From contig NZ_JANLCJ010000006.1 in assembly GCF_024979295.1 (NCBI RefSeq), positions 1 through 64,000 on the forward strand: DNA of 64,000 nt. Direction: 5' to 3'. Of the stretch, positions 1-8,158 are shown one piece after another (the first letter of the stretch is position 1; every line of letters begins with the position of its first letter). A model generated the notes under the pieces. The model ran no database searches, was not told where the DNA came from, and was given only the letters and a program-made list of their open reading frames with translations. This DNA comes from Herbiconiux daphne. Lineage in GTDB: Bacteria; Actinomycetota; Actinomycetes; Actinomycetales; Microbacteriaceae. The translations under genes were made by a program, and so were the position numbers.

Positions 1-413
1 ACCCGGTCGGCCGTCTCCGCCCAGGCGAGCTCCCGCAGCTGCGCGGCGCTCACCGACGACCGCCGCCGACGCCTGAGCCGCGCCGCCGACCCGCCGGCGG
101 CCCGAGCGCGCGTTTCGGGAGGAGCTGCGCTCACCCGCCGCCGCCGGCGGCCCGATGCCGCGCACGTCCTCCCGAAATCCGCCCCCGGGCCGAACCGGGC
201 AGAACCGGTCGGCCGTCTCCACCCAGGAGGCGGCCAAACCCGTCACCAAGCGCGAGGCGGCGACCGCCGCCGACGCCTGAGCCGGGCCGCCGAGCCGCCG
301 GGCGGGCGGCCCGAGCGCGCGTTTCGGGAGGAGCTGCGCGCACCCGCCGCCGCCGGCGGCGCGAGGCGGCGCACATCCTCCCGAAACCCGGCCCGCCGGG
401 CAGAACCGGTCAG
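1..413. repeat. Intergenic tandem duplication containing copies of the ATPase gene end
   Basis: No gene is supported here. Positions 1-63 are identical to 414-476, which is the last coding stretch and stop of the neighbouring ABC ATPase gene, so the left edge holds a detached copy of that 3' end. A further direct repeat runs from 58-80 to 262-284, giving a period of about 204 bp. Each unit holds an inverted repeat TTTCGGGAGGA / TCCTCCCGAAA, at 113-123/167-177 and 322-332/376-386. The stem could act as a terminator for the leftward operon. The duplication is seen directly; its function is inferred. Confidence 0.8.
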
Positions 414-1993
414 ACCCGGTCGGCCGTCTCCGCCCAGGCGAGCTCCCGCAGCTGCGCGGCGCTCACCGACGACCGCGGGTAGACCACGCCGTCGCACGCC
501 CCGCCGCGGAACACGGCGATCGAGTCGGCGAGCTCGGTGAGCTCCTCCTCCTCGCTCGACACCACGATCACGGCCACGTTCTTCTCGTCGGCGAGCGCGC
601 GGATGATGCCGTAGATCTCGCGCTTCGCCCCGATGTCGACGCCCTTCGTGGGCTCGTCGAGCAGCAGAAGCAGCGGCGCCTGCAGCGTGGCGCGGGCGAA
701 CAGCGCCTTCTGCTGGTTGCCGCCCGACAGCGACGTGATCGGCGCCGACACGTCTCCGCGGATCGACACCTGGCTCAGCACGTCTTCGGCCGAGCCCTTG
801 AGAGCGCGCCAGCGCAGGATGCCGCCGCGGATGTACTTGCCGAGCACCGGCAGCACGACGTTCTCGATCGACGTCATCTGGGGCACGAAGCCGTCGGCCT
901 TGCGCTCCTCGGACAGGAAGGCGACGCCGGCCTTGATGGCCTGCCGCGGGCTCGTGGGCCGGAACGGCTCGCCGAGCAGGCGCAACTCGCCCTCGCCGAG
1001 CGGGAACGCGCCGTAGACCGTGCGCAGGAACCGGGTGCGGCCCGAGCCGACCAGCCCGTAGATGCCGAGGATCTCGCCGGCGTGCACCGTCAGGTCGATG
1101 CCGAAGAGGTTGTTGCCTGCGATCCCCGACGCCTCGAGCACCGGGCGCCCGAACTCGCGTGCGCGAACGGCCTCGGAGACCGTCTCGACCGAGTCGAGCG
1201 AGGTCTCGCCGACGCCGTCGCCCACGATGTCCTCCACGGATGCCGCGGCCGCGGCGTGGTCTCCGACGATCGCCTCGATGACGGCCGCCCGGTCGACCTC
1301 GGCGGCCGAGCCGTCGAGCACCACGCGACCTCCGGAGAGCCCGACGATGTGGTCGGCCACGGCGAACACCTCGTCGAGCTTGTGGTCGACCAGCAGCACG
1401 CCGATGCCCTGATCGGCGCTCAGCCGGCGCACGATGCCGAGCAGATGGTCGACCTGCTCCTGCTCGAGCGCGGTCGTCGGCTCGTCGAGCAGGATGTACT
1501 TCGCGTTCTGGTTGATGGCGCGCACGACCTCCACCATCTGGCGCTGCGCGACCGGCAGCGACGAGATGAGGTCGCCCGCGCGCGCCGCGATGCCGTATTC
1601 GGCGCAGAGCTCGTCGGCCGTCTTGTTCATCTGCCGGCGGCTGAGCAGCCCGCCGTTCACGGTCTCGTGACCGAGGAAGAGGTTCTGCGCCACCGTCAGC
1701 TGATCGACCAGGCTGAGCTCCTGATAGACGCAGGCGATGCCGGCGTCGCTCGCGTCGCGCGGCACCGCGAGCTGCAGGGCCACGCCGTCGATGCGGATGT
1801 TGCCGGTGTCGGGCACCTCGGCACCCGAGAGCGATCGCAGCAACGTCGACTTGCCCGCCCCGTTGTGGCCGATCAGCGCCGTCACCTGGCCGGGCCGGAT
1901 GAGCAGGCTCACGTCGCTGAGCGCACGGGTGGGGCCGTAGCTCTTCGAGATCGAGTCGACCAGGAGCCCTGGGGCGGTTGCCTCGGTGGTCAT
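410..1993 (-). CDS. Sugar ABC importer ATPase, two nucleotide-binding domains (RbsA/XylG type)
   Basis: Cytoplasmic ATPase of 527 residues that would power sugar uptake by the permease and binding protein encoded just upstream. Two ABC domains are visible. The N-terminal one has Walker A GHNGAGKST and Walker B LLDEPT. The C-terminal one has a degenerate P-loop GLVGSGRTR, signature LSGGNQQK and Walker B LLLDEPTKG. This asymmetry is typical of the CUT2 family (RbsA, XylG, MglA). An acidic-alanine stretch of about 40 residues links the domains. The ATG has a good ribosome site, AAGGAG, seven bases upstream. An 85-base gap with a strong hairpin separates it from the binding-protein gene, so it is probably expressed at a lower level. 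The sugar is unknown. Confidence 0.93.
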   Translation of the reverse strand: MTTEATAPGLLVDSISKSYGPTRALSDVSLLIRPGQVTALIGHNGAGKSTLLRSLSGAEVPDTGNIRIDGVALQLAVPRDASDAGIACVYQELSLVDQLTVAQNLFLGHETVNGGLLSRRQMNKTADELCAEYGIAARAGDLISSLPVAQRQMVEVVRAINQNAKYILLDEPTTALEQEQVDHLLGIVRRLSADQGIGVLLVDHKLDEVFAVADHIVGLSGGRVVLDGSAAEVDRAAVIEAIVGDHAAAAASVEDIVGDGVGETSLDSVETVSEAVRAREFGRPVLEASGIAGNNLFGIDLTVHAGEILGIYGLVGSGRTRFLRTVYGAFPLGEGELRLLGEPFRPTSPRQAIKAGVAFLSEERKADGFVPQMTSIENVVLPVLGKYIRGGILRWRALKGSAEDVLSQVSIRGDVSAPITSLSGGNQQKALFARATLQAPLLLLLDEPTKGVDIGAKREIYGIIRALADEKNVAVIVVSSEEEELTELADSIAVFRGGACDGVVYPRSSVSAAQLRELAWAETADRV

Positions 1994-2031
1994 TGACGTT
2001 CTCCTTCGATTGACGCGGGGACGAGTGGGGT

Positions 2032-2059
2032 GGTGGCCGGGCCGCGAAGCCCGGCCACC
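2032..2059 (-). terminator. Intercistronic hairpin between binding-protein and ATPase genes
   Basis: A perfect 11-bp stem (GGTGGCCGGGC paired with GCCCGGCCACC) with a 6-base loop lies 20 bases after the binding-protein stop and about 40 bases before the ATPase start. No U-tract follows. It is more likely a processing, mRNA-stabilising or attenuating element that sets the binding-protein:ATPase ratio than a full terminator. The stem is seen; the role is inferred from similar hairpins in other ABC operons. Confidence 0.7.
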
Positions 2060-2078
2060 GGTTCACAGCGGGTTCGGT

Positions 2079-3080
2079 TTATCCGAATTCCTTCTCACCG
2101 ACGGTCTCGCCGGTGGTGTACAGCTTCAGCGGCTGCAGGATCTCGGCGGGAACGTCGTCGCCACCGAGGTAGGTCTGCACGTTGTCGAGCACGATCTTCG
2201 CGTATTCGTAGGGCTCCTGCGCGGCGCAGGCCACGTAGTCACCCTCGAGCGGCGTGTCGGCGGCGCAGAAGCCGTAGACCTTGATCGAGTCCTGGCGCCC
2301 GGCCTCGGCAATCGCCTGCAGCGCACCGACCACGGCGGGTCCGGTGTCACCGAAGATGACGTTGACGTCGGGGTTGCCCTGCAGCAGTTCACCGGTGACC
2401 TGGAGGCTGACCGCCGGGTCGACGTTCGTGTCGAGCGTCTGCAGCACCGTGGCGTTGGGGTTGGCCTTGATCGCCTCGGTGAAGCCCTCGTCGCGCTGGT
2501 TCGTCGGAATCTGCGACGGCTCGCCGAGAATGCCCACGACGAGCTTGTCGGTGGTGCCGAGGTCGGCGATGGCCTGCTCGCCCAGCTGCTGGCCGCCGGT
2601 CTTCTGGTCGGCGCCGACATACTGCACGATCGTGGCGTTCTGGTTCTTCAGGCCGTCGGGGTCGATCGTGACGTTGACCGAGAACACCGGGATGCCGGCC
2701 TGGTTCGCGGCCTTGACGCTCGAGACGCCCGTGTCGGAGTTCACGGCGTTGAGCGCGATGGCGCAGACGCCCTTCTGCACGAACGCGTCGATCTGGGCCA
2801 GCTGGTCGCTCTCGTTGTCGTTCGCGATCGCCACGTCGACCGTGTAGCCGAGTTCTTCGGCGTGGTCTTCGAAGCCCTGCTGCATGGCGATGTAGTAGGG
2901 GTTGATCGTGTTCGGCAGGGCGACCCCGATGACCGGCTTGTCGTCGGAACAGGATGCCGGCAGTGAACCCGCCGCATCGGTCGAGCCGCCCGTGCCGTCG
3001 GTGGCGGCATTGCTGCACGCGGCAAGGGTGAGCGCGAAGACGCCTACGGCAACGGCGCCGAGTGCCTTTCGTGTTTTCAT
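2079..3080 (-). CDS. Sugar ABC transporter substrate-binding lipoprotein (ribose-binding type)
   Basis: Extracellular lipoprotein of 333 residues, the sugar receptor for the adjacent CUT2-type importer. The N-terminus MKTRKALGAVAVGVFALTL is followed by lipobox LAAC, so Cys is lipidated after signal peptidase II cleavage. The body reads as a type I periplasmic-binding (Peripla_BP_4) fold, with KPVIGVALPNTINPYY near the start and repeated Rossmann-like segments. The ATG has the ribosome site AGAGGA. A longer reading frame extends upstream but runs into the permease gene and is rejected. The gene follows the permease by 11 bases. The ligand cannot be read from the sequence; the neighbouring kinase and isomerase suggest a pentose, hexose or ketose. 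Confidence 0.93.
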   Translation of the reverse strand: MKTRKALGAVAVGVFALTLAACSNAATDGTGGSTDAAGSLPASCSDDKPVIGVALPNTINPYYIAMQQGFEDHAEELGYTVDVAIANDNESDQLAQIDAFVQKGVCAIALNAVNSDTGVSSVKAANQAGIPVFSVNVTIDPDGLKNQNATIVQYVGADQKTGGQQLGEQAIADLGTTDKLVVGILGEPSQIPTNQRDEGFTEAIKANPNATVLQTLDTNVDPAVSLQVTGELLQGNPDVNVIFGDTGPAVVGALQAIAEAGRQDSIKVYGFCAADTPLEGDYVACAAQEPYEYAKIVLDNVQTYLGGDDVPAEILQPLKLYTTGETVGEKEFG

Positions 3081-3091
3081 GGTGTGTCCTC

Positions 3092-4138
3092 TCATCGTGA
3101 TTCTGTGGTGCTGGGGGTGGTGATGGGCTGGGGTGGAGCGGTCGGAGGTGACGCGGTCGGGGGCGGATTCGGGCCCGAGGCCCGTTTGGCGAACACCGGG
3201 CGGCCGGAACGCGACCGCCGGAGCGTGTCGAACGAGACGCCGACGAGGATGATCACGCCGATGACGAGCGACTGCCAGTAGCTCTGCACGCTCAGCACGT
3301 TCATGCCGTTCGACACGGCGGCGATCAGCACGGCACCGATCATGGCGCCGAGCACGGTGCCGACACCGCCGAACAGCGAGATGCCGCCTACCACCGCCGC
3401 GGCGATGGAGTAGAACAGCTCGTTGCCCGTGCCGGTGGCCGGGAAGCCGACCATGAGCCGCGAGGTCACGATCATGCCGCCTATGCCGCCGCAGAACCCG
3501 CTGATGGCATAGACGAGGATGGTCGTTCGCGCGATGTTGACCCCGGCGAGGCGGGCGGCGTTCTTGTTGCCGCCGAGGGCGTAGACGTGCACGCCCTGGC
3601 GGGTGGTGCGCAGCCAGAATCCGGCGATCACCGCGGCGATCAAGAGAAGCAGCACGGGCACCGGCACGCCGGCGATGCGGCCCTGGCCGATCCACGAGAA
3701 GCCGATGTCGCGCACCTGGATGGAGTTCGCCCCGGTGATGATGAGCGGGATGGCGAGGGCGACGCCCTGGGTCGAGAAGGTGGCGATGAAGGGCGGGATG
3801 CGCACGAAGTGGATCAGCAGTCCGTTCACTACGCCGAGCGAGGTCGCGGCGATCAGCGCGATCACCACCGCGATCGGCCAGGGCACGCCCGCCTGCATCA
3901 CGAGGGCCACCAGCACGCCCGACATGGCGATGTTCGCGCCGGTCGACAGGTCGATGCCGCCGGTCAGCAGCACGAAGGTCTGCCCGAGGGCGAGGAACCC
4001 GATCACGGTGCCGTTCACCAGCAGGGTGAAGGCGTTGTCGATGGTCCTGAAGTTCGGCGACAGGATGCTGAAGACCGCCAGCACCGCCACCAGCACGATG
4101 AAGATGCCGGTCTCATCCGGCAATCGACGCTTTCTCAC
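3092..4138 (-). CDS. Sugar ABC transporter permease (RbsC/XylH type)
   Basis: Integral membrane protein of 348 residues with 8-10 hydrophobic helices, the BPD_transp_2 fold of CUT2 sugar permeases. It contains the family segment GGIDLSTGANIAMSGV in the middle of the protein. I chose the GTG at 4138 because a near-perfect AAGGAGG lies five bases upstream; an ATG at 4159 in the same frame has no such site. The C-terminal tail of about 40 residues is Pro/Thr/Ser-rich and probably disordered. It lies 40 bases after the FGGY kinase gene and 11 bases before the binding-protein gene, so it is part of the leftward operon. Confidence 0.92.
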   Translation of the reverse strand: MRKRRLPDETGIFIVLVAVLAVFSILSPNFRTIDNAFTLLVNGTVIGFLALGQTFVLLTGGIDLSTGANIAMSGVLVALVMQAGVPWPIAVVIALIAATSLGVVNGLLIHFVRIPPFIATFSTQGVALAIPLIITGANSIQVRDIGFSWIGQGRIAGVPVPVLLLLIAAVIAGFWLRTTRQGVHVYALGGNKNAARLAGVNIARTTILVYAISGFCGGIGGMIVTSRLMVGFPATGTGNELFYSIAAAVVGGISLFGGVGTVLGAMIGAVLIAAVSNGMNVLSVQSYWQSLVIGVIILVGVSFDTLRRSRSGRPVFAKRASGPNPPPTASPPTAPPQPITTPSTTESR

Positions 4139-4178
4139 GTGAACCTCCTTGTTCTTCATCGGTGTCGTGGTGCGCGGG

Positions 4179-5669
4179 TCAGTCGTTGAAGGCGTCATCG
4201 AGGCCCGTCCAATCCGCTGCGCGGGTGTAGGTGTCGCGCAGCCTGGAGTAGTCGCGCCCCGAGGGTTCGGCGACGACCCGCGACGCCGGCGCCCACTCGT
4301 CGCGCACGGCCCGGATGTCGGCGCCGCGCAGCACGGCGGCCGCTTGCACGGCGGCCCCGCCCGCCACGGCATCCTGAGCGTCGGTCACCTCCACCGCGCG
4401 GCCCGTGACGTCGGCCACGACCTGGCGGTAGGCCGCTGACGCCGCGCCGCCTCCGGTCACGAGCAGCCGGCCGTCGAGCGGGATGCCCATCTGCTGCATG
4501 CGGCGCTGACCACGCTCCATGCCGAGCACCACGCCCTCGAAGGCGGCCAGGGCGAGCTCTTCGCGACTGGTCTCGCTCGAGATGCCGGCGAGCAGGCCCC
4601 TCGACCGCGGCCGGTTGGGGGTGCGCTCGCCGTCGAGGTAGCTCACCAGCACGGGCCGGAGGCCGGCGCCGTCGGTGGCGGCGAGCGCGAGGCGCTCGAG
4701 GGCGGCATGGTCGACGCCCAGCAGGCGCGCCACGGTGTCGGTGACCTTGGCTGCGTTCAACGTGCAGATGAGGGGAAGGTAGCGGCCCGTGGCATCCGCC
4801 ACCGAGTTGACGATGCCGGTGTGGTCGAACACCGGGTTCTCGCTCGTGGTGAACACCACGCCCGAGGTGCCGAGCACGTAGGCGAACTCGCCCGGGCCGA
4901 CGCCGAGGCCGACCGCGCTCGCGTGCTGGTCGCCCGCGCCCGCACCGACCACGGCATCCGTGCGCACTCCGAGTTCGGCGGCGACGGCCGAGGGCACCGT
5001 GCCCGCCGGCGCCGAGGCGTCGAGCACCTCGGGCAGCATCGCGGGCCAGTCCTTGCCGGCGTCGACCAGGTCGAGCACCGAAATGATGTAGCCGCCCTCG
5101 GGCGCCGAGTAGTAGCCGGTGCCGCTCGCGTCGGAACGATCGGTGACCGCCCGGCCGCCCTGCGCCCCGCCGGTCAATCGCCAGGTGAGGTAGTCGTGCG
5201 GCAGCAGCACCGTGGCGAGCGCGGCGAAGTTCTCGGGCTCGTGCGCCTTCAGCCAGGCGAGCTTGCCGATGGTGAACGAGGGCGGGGGCAGCGTGCCGAT
5301 GCGATCGGTCCAGGCGTCGCCGCCGATCTGCTCGGTGAGGCCGGCGATCTCGGCGGCGGCGGTGGTGTCGTTCCACAGCTTCGCGGGTCGGATGACGGCG
5401 CCCTTCGCGTCGAGGGGCACCAGCCCGTGGCACTGGGCGGCCACGCTCACCGCCACGATGTCGTCGGGGCGAACGGATGCCGCGGCGCGGGCCCCGGCGA
5501 AGGCCGCGACCGTGGCATCCCACCACTCGTGCGGGTGCTGCTCGCTCACGGGCGGGAAGGTCGGCGAGTGCGGCGCGCGGCCGGAGCCCAGGGTGGCCCC
5601 GGTGTCGGCGTCGCGCAGCACGACGGTGGTGGATTGGGTCGAGGAGTCGACCCCGGCGACGACGGGCAT
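4179..5669 (-). CDS. FGGY-family carbohydrate kinase, xylulokinase-like
   Basis: ATP-dependent sugar kinase of 496 residues. The N-terminal ATP-fold segment is GVDSSTQSTTVVL. The substrate segment HEWWDATVAAF, the catalytic GAGDQ (Asp as general base) and the C-terminal phosphate-binding GGGAASAAYRQ fit xylulokinase-like members of the FGGY family, so a ketose is the likely substrate. It starts two bases after the SIS isomerase stop, so the two proteins are probably made together and act in sequence. No xylose isomerase gene is present, so calling the substrate D-xylulose would be unsafe; other ketoses or sugar alcohols remain possible. Confidence 0.88.
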   Translation of the reverse strand: MPVVAGVDSSTQSTTVVLRDADTGATLGSGRAPHSPTFPPVSEQHPHEWWDATVAAFAGARAAASVRPDDIVAVSVAAQCHGLVPLDAKGAVIRPAKLWNDTTAAAEIAGLTEQIGGDAWTDRIGTLPPPSFTIGKLAWLKAHEPENFAALATVLLPHDYLTWRLTGGAQGGRAVTDRSDASGTGYYSAPEGGYIISVLDLVDAGKDWPAMLPEVLDASAPAGTVPSAVAAELGVRTDAVVGAGAGDQHASAVGLGVGPGEFAYVLGTSGVVFTTSENPVFDHTGIVNSVADATGRYLPLICTLNAAKVTDTVARLLGVDHAALERLALAATDGAGLRPVLVSYLDGERTPNRPRSRGLLAGISSETSREELALAAFEGVVLGMERGQRRMQQMGIPLDGRLLVTGGGAASAAYRQVVADVTGRAVEVTDAQDAVAGGAAVQAAAVLRGADIRAVRDEWAPASRVVAEPSGRDYSRLRDTYTRAADWTGLDDAFND

Positions 5670-5671
5670 GA

Positions 5672-6370
5672 TCAGGCGGTCTCCCGGCTGCCGGCGGTGC
5701 CGGTGGTGCTGAAGCCGTCGTCGAGACCGGTGAACTCGGGGATGTCGAGGCCCGACAGCTCCGGGGGCAGGCTAGCGAGCAGGCCGACCGCGCCGCCGGG
5801 GTGGGTGAAGTGCACGCGCTCCCAACTCACCGCGTGCGCTCGCATGAGCACCACGGCCAGCGCGTCGAGCCACACGCTGTGGGCGAGCGTGCTGCCCATG
5901 GCGAGCAGGTTGCCGGGGTCGGCCGTGGGGTAGTTGCGCAGTTCCACGGTGATGTCGGCCAGTTTGCCGAGGGGCGAGTTCGCGTTGGAGGTCAGCGCGA
6001 CGACCGTGGTTCCGATGCTCTGCACGCGGGCCACGAGGTCGTTGAGCTCGCTCGACGACCCGCCCTTGGAGAGGGCGATCATCACGTCGTCGGCCTCGAC
6101 CGCGCCCATCGAGCCGTGCAGTCCGTCGCCCGGGTTGAGGAAGAACGCGGGGGTTCCCGATACCGAGAACAGGTGAGCGGAGCGGCGGGCGATGAAACCG
6201 CTGGTGCCCGACCCGGTCATCACGACCTTGCCGGTCATCGCGTTGAGCAGCGCGGCGACCCGCACGAAGCGGTCGTCGACCTGGTCGAGGATGTCGAGCA
6301 CGGCTTCCGCCTCGAGGCGAACCTGCTGGCGGCCCGCCTCGATGACGGCGGACTGGGGGGAGTCGTTCAT
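5672..6370 (-). CDS. SIS-domain sugar-phosphate isomerase (KpsF/HxlB-like)
   Basis: Protein of 232 residues made of one SIS domain. The motif VVMTGSGTSGFIARRSAHLFS near residues 49-69 and the following TPAFFLNPGDGLHGSMG match the aldose-ketose isomerase segment of arabinose-5-phosphate isomerases (KpsF/GutQ) and 6-phospho-3-hexuloisomerases. The C-terminal CBS pair of KpsF is absent. It is the first gene of the leftward operon, behind a promoter with a perfect TTGACA. With the kinase it suggests phosphorylation plus aldose-ketose isomerisation of the imported sugar. The exact sugar phosphate is not deducible. Confidence 0.85.
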   Translation of the reverse strand: MNDSPQSAVIEAGRQQVRLEAEAVLDILDQVDDRFVRVAALLNAMTGKVVMTGSGTSGFIARRSAHLFSVSGTPAFFLNPGDGLHGSMGAVEADDVMIALSKGGSSSELNDLVARVQSIGTTVVALTSNANSPLGKLADITVELRNYPTADPGNLLAMGSTLAHSVWLDALAVVLMRAHAVSWERVHFTHPGGAVGLLASLPPELSGLDIPEFTGLDDGFSTTGTAGSRETA

Positions 6371-6404
6371 GCTCGATCCTCTTTCACGACGGTGTGTCCC
6401 GCTC

Positions 6405-6434
6405 AGTATGAAACTGCCTCTGCACGAATGTCAA
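6405..6434 (-). promoter_or_regulatory. Sigma-70-type promoter of the leftward sugar operon
   Basis: On the minus strand TTGACA (6434-6429) is followed after 18 bases by CATACT (6410-6405), ahead of the SIS isomerase start at 6370. The -35 is perfect and the -10 matches four of six consensus bases. A palindrome lies directly upstream of the -35. Confidence 0.65.
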
Positions 6435-6439
6435 ACAGG

Positions 6440-6457
6440 GTGCTCAAATGAGCGCAC
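6440..6457. promoter_or_regulatory. Operator-like palindrome, copy A (putative SorC-family site)
   Basis: The sequence GTGCTCAAATGAGCGCAC has inverted half-sites GCTCA/TGAGC around a 2-base centre, and a further partial half-site ATGAGAGC follows. It recurs at 9246-9261 as GTGCTCTTATGAGCGC. Each copy lies in the divergent promoter region next to one SorC-family gene. It sits just upstream of the -35 of the leftward operon and before a possible -10 TATCAT (6477-6482) for the rightward regulator gene. Confidence 0.65.
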
Positions 6458-6548
6458 ATGAGAGCCCCGGCATCCGTATCATGGTCTCGGGCCGACAGCC
6501 GTCGACCCCCACTGCCGCGAGCGCGGACCTCACCGACGATGGGCTGCG

Positions 6549-7490
6549 ATGCCACCACCACTCACCCCCGGGGCCGCGATCCTGGCCGCCACCATCGCGC
6601 GCCGGTTCTACGTCGACGGCGGCACCAAGTCGGAGATCGCCGACGAGATGGGACTGTCGCGATTCAAGGTCGCCCGGCTGCTCGAGCAGAGCGTGCGCGA
6701 GGGCATCGTGCGATTCGAGATCGCGACGCCGAACTCGTTCAACAGCGAGCTCTCCGAGACGCTGCGCAAGCGGTTCGGGCTGCGCCGGGTGATCGTGATC
6801 GACGTGCCCGACGAAGAGCGCACGCCCGCCGGCATCCGTCAGGCCGTGGGCCGCGGCGCCGCCGCGGTGCTGAGCGACCTGGTGACCGAGACCGACGTGC
6901 TCGGCATCGGCTGGGGGCGCACCCTCAGCGCCATGTCGCTCGAGCTGACCGAGATCGCGCGCTGCCTCGTGGTGCAGATGGGCGGCATGGTGGGGTCGAT
7001 CACCGAGAACTCGCTCGAACTCGTGCGCAAGATCAGCGAGGTGGGCGGCGGCCAGGCCTATCCGCTGTTCGTGCCGCTCATCGTGCAGAACGCCCAGACC
7101 GCCCAGAGCCTGGCCACTCAGCCCGGCGTCGCGGCCGCCATGAAGCTGTTCGACTCCATCACCGTCGCGGCGGTCGCGGTGGGCAGCTGGGATCCGCCGG
7201 ATTCGCAGATGATGGCGAGCCTGCCCGTGCACGAGCGCGACGAGCTGACCCGCAAGGGCGTCGCGGCCGAGGTGCTGTCGACGCTCATCCTGCACGACGG
7301 CACCGTGCTGCCCGACCTGCAGGACCGCTCGATGGCCACCGGCATCGACGTGCTGCGCGGCATCCCCGAGCTGGTGCTCATCGCCGGCGGGCAGTCGAAG
7401 GCCGAGGCGGTGCGGGCGGTCATCCGGGCCGGACTCGGCACGACGCTCGTCACCGACAACTCCATGGCGGAGCTGCTGCGGCAGATGTGA
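6549..7490 (+). CDS. SorC/DeoR-family sugar-responsive transcriptional regulator
   Basis: DNA-binding regulator of 313 residues. The N-terminal helix-turn-helix is at residues 20-52 (KSEIADEMGLSRFKVARLLE), and the rest is the SorC sugar-phosphate-binding domain, seen in DVLGIGWGRTLSAM and the C-terminal VLIAGGQSKAEAVRA. It is transcribed divergently from the isomerase-kinase-transporter operon, so it probably controls that operon in response to a phosphorylated sugar. The recognition helix is nearly the same as in the second SorC protein at 8159-9187, consistent with a shared operator. The ATG has only a weak ribosome site. It is convergent with the epimerase gene, with three bases between the stops. 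Confidence 0.88.
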   Translation: MPPPLTPGAAILAATIARRFYVDGGTKSEIADEMGLSRFKVARLLEQSVREGIVRFEIATPNSFNSELSETLRKRFGLRRVIVIDVPDEERTPAGIRQAVGRGAAAVLSDLVTETDVLGIGWGRTLSAMSLELTEIARCLVVQMGGMVGSITENSLELVRKISEVGGGQAYPLFVPLIVQNAQTAQSLATQPGVAAAMKLFDSITVAAVAVGSWDPPDSQMMASLPVHERDELTRKGVAAEVLSTLILHDGTVLPDLQDRSMATGIDVLRGIPELVLIAGGQSKAEAVRAVIRAGLGTTLVTDNSMAELLRQM

Positions 7491-7493
7491 GCG

Positions 7494-8156
7494 CTAGTGG
7501 GCGTGCTGCGCGGCGCGGGCGCGCAGCAGGGCGAGCTGGTCGCCGGCGTGCTCGGCTCCGAAGACGCTCGAGCCCGCGACGAAGGTGTTCGCACCGGCAT
7601 CCGCGGCTTCGCCGATGGTGTCCTCGTTGATGCCGCCGTCGACCTGCACCCAGACGTCGAGGCCGGTCGCGTCGACCGCCTCGCGCAAGCGGCGCAGCTT
7701 CGGCATGGTCGACGCGAGAAAGCTCTGGCCGCCGAAGCCGGGCTCGACCGTCATGACGAGCACCATGTCGACCTCGTCGAGCAGGGGCAGGTAGGGCTCG
7801 ATCGGGGTGCCCGGCTTGATGGCCAGCCCGGCTCTCGCTCCGCGCCGACGGATGCCGCGGGCGATGTCGACCGGATCCGCCGCCGCCTCGGCGTGGAACG
7901 TGACCGAGTGCGCCCCGGCCTCGGCGTAGTCGCCCGCCCAGCGAGCGGGGTCGTCGACCATCAGGTGCACGTCGAGCGGCAGGGGGCTGCCCGCGACGAG
8001 GCGCTCGACGACCGGCAGGCCGAACGAGAGGTTCGGCACGAAGTGGTAGTCCATGACGTCGACGTGGATCATGTCGGCGTCGGCGACTCGGGCGAGCTCG
8101 TCGCCGAGGCGCAGGAAGTCGGCGGCCAGGATGCTGGGATGGATGCGAATCGCCAC
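7494..8156 (-). CDS. rpe: Ribulose-phosphate 3-epimerase family protein
   Basis: TIM-barrel epimerase of 220 residues. IHPSILAADF at the start, the metal site MIHVDVMD, the segment DVHLMVDDPARW, VEPGFGGQSF and the C-terminal VDGGI and AGSSVF are classic for ribulose-phosphate 3-epimerase, which interconverts D-ribulose 5-phosphate and D-xylulose 5-phosphate. The position often occupied by Asn or Gly after DVMD is Tyr here. The gene starts two bases after the stop of a SorC regulator, so this is a pathway-specific copy and may act on another ketose phosphate such as allulose 6-phosphate. The family is certain; the substrate is inferred. Confidence 0.9.
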   Translation of the reverse strand: MAIRIHPSILAADFLRLGDELARVADADMIHVDVMDYHFVPNLSFGLPVVERLVAGSPLPLDVHLMVDDPARWAGDYAEAGAHSVTFHAEAAADPVDIARGIRRRGARAGLAIKPGTPIEPYLPLLDEVDMVLVMTVEPGFGGQSFLASTMPKLRRLREAVDATGLDVWVQVDGGINEDTIGEAADAGANTFVAGSSVFGAEHAGDQLALLRARAAQHAH

Positions 8157-8158
8157 GG

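Noticed and set aside
1..413. A small gene in the left intergenic region
   Set aside because: Frames there consist of Arg/Ala/Gly-rich sequence made by tandem repeats, with no ribosome site.
4707..5933. Plus-strand frame of 408 codons opposite the FGGY kinase
   Set aside because: No domain is visible and the kinase on the other strand is complete.
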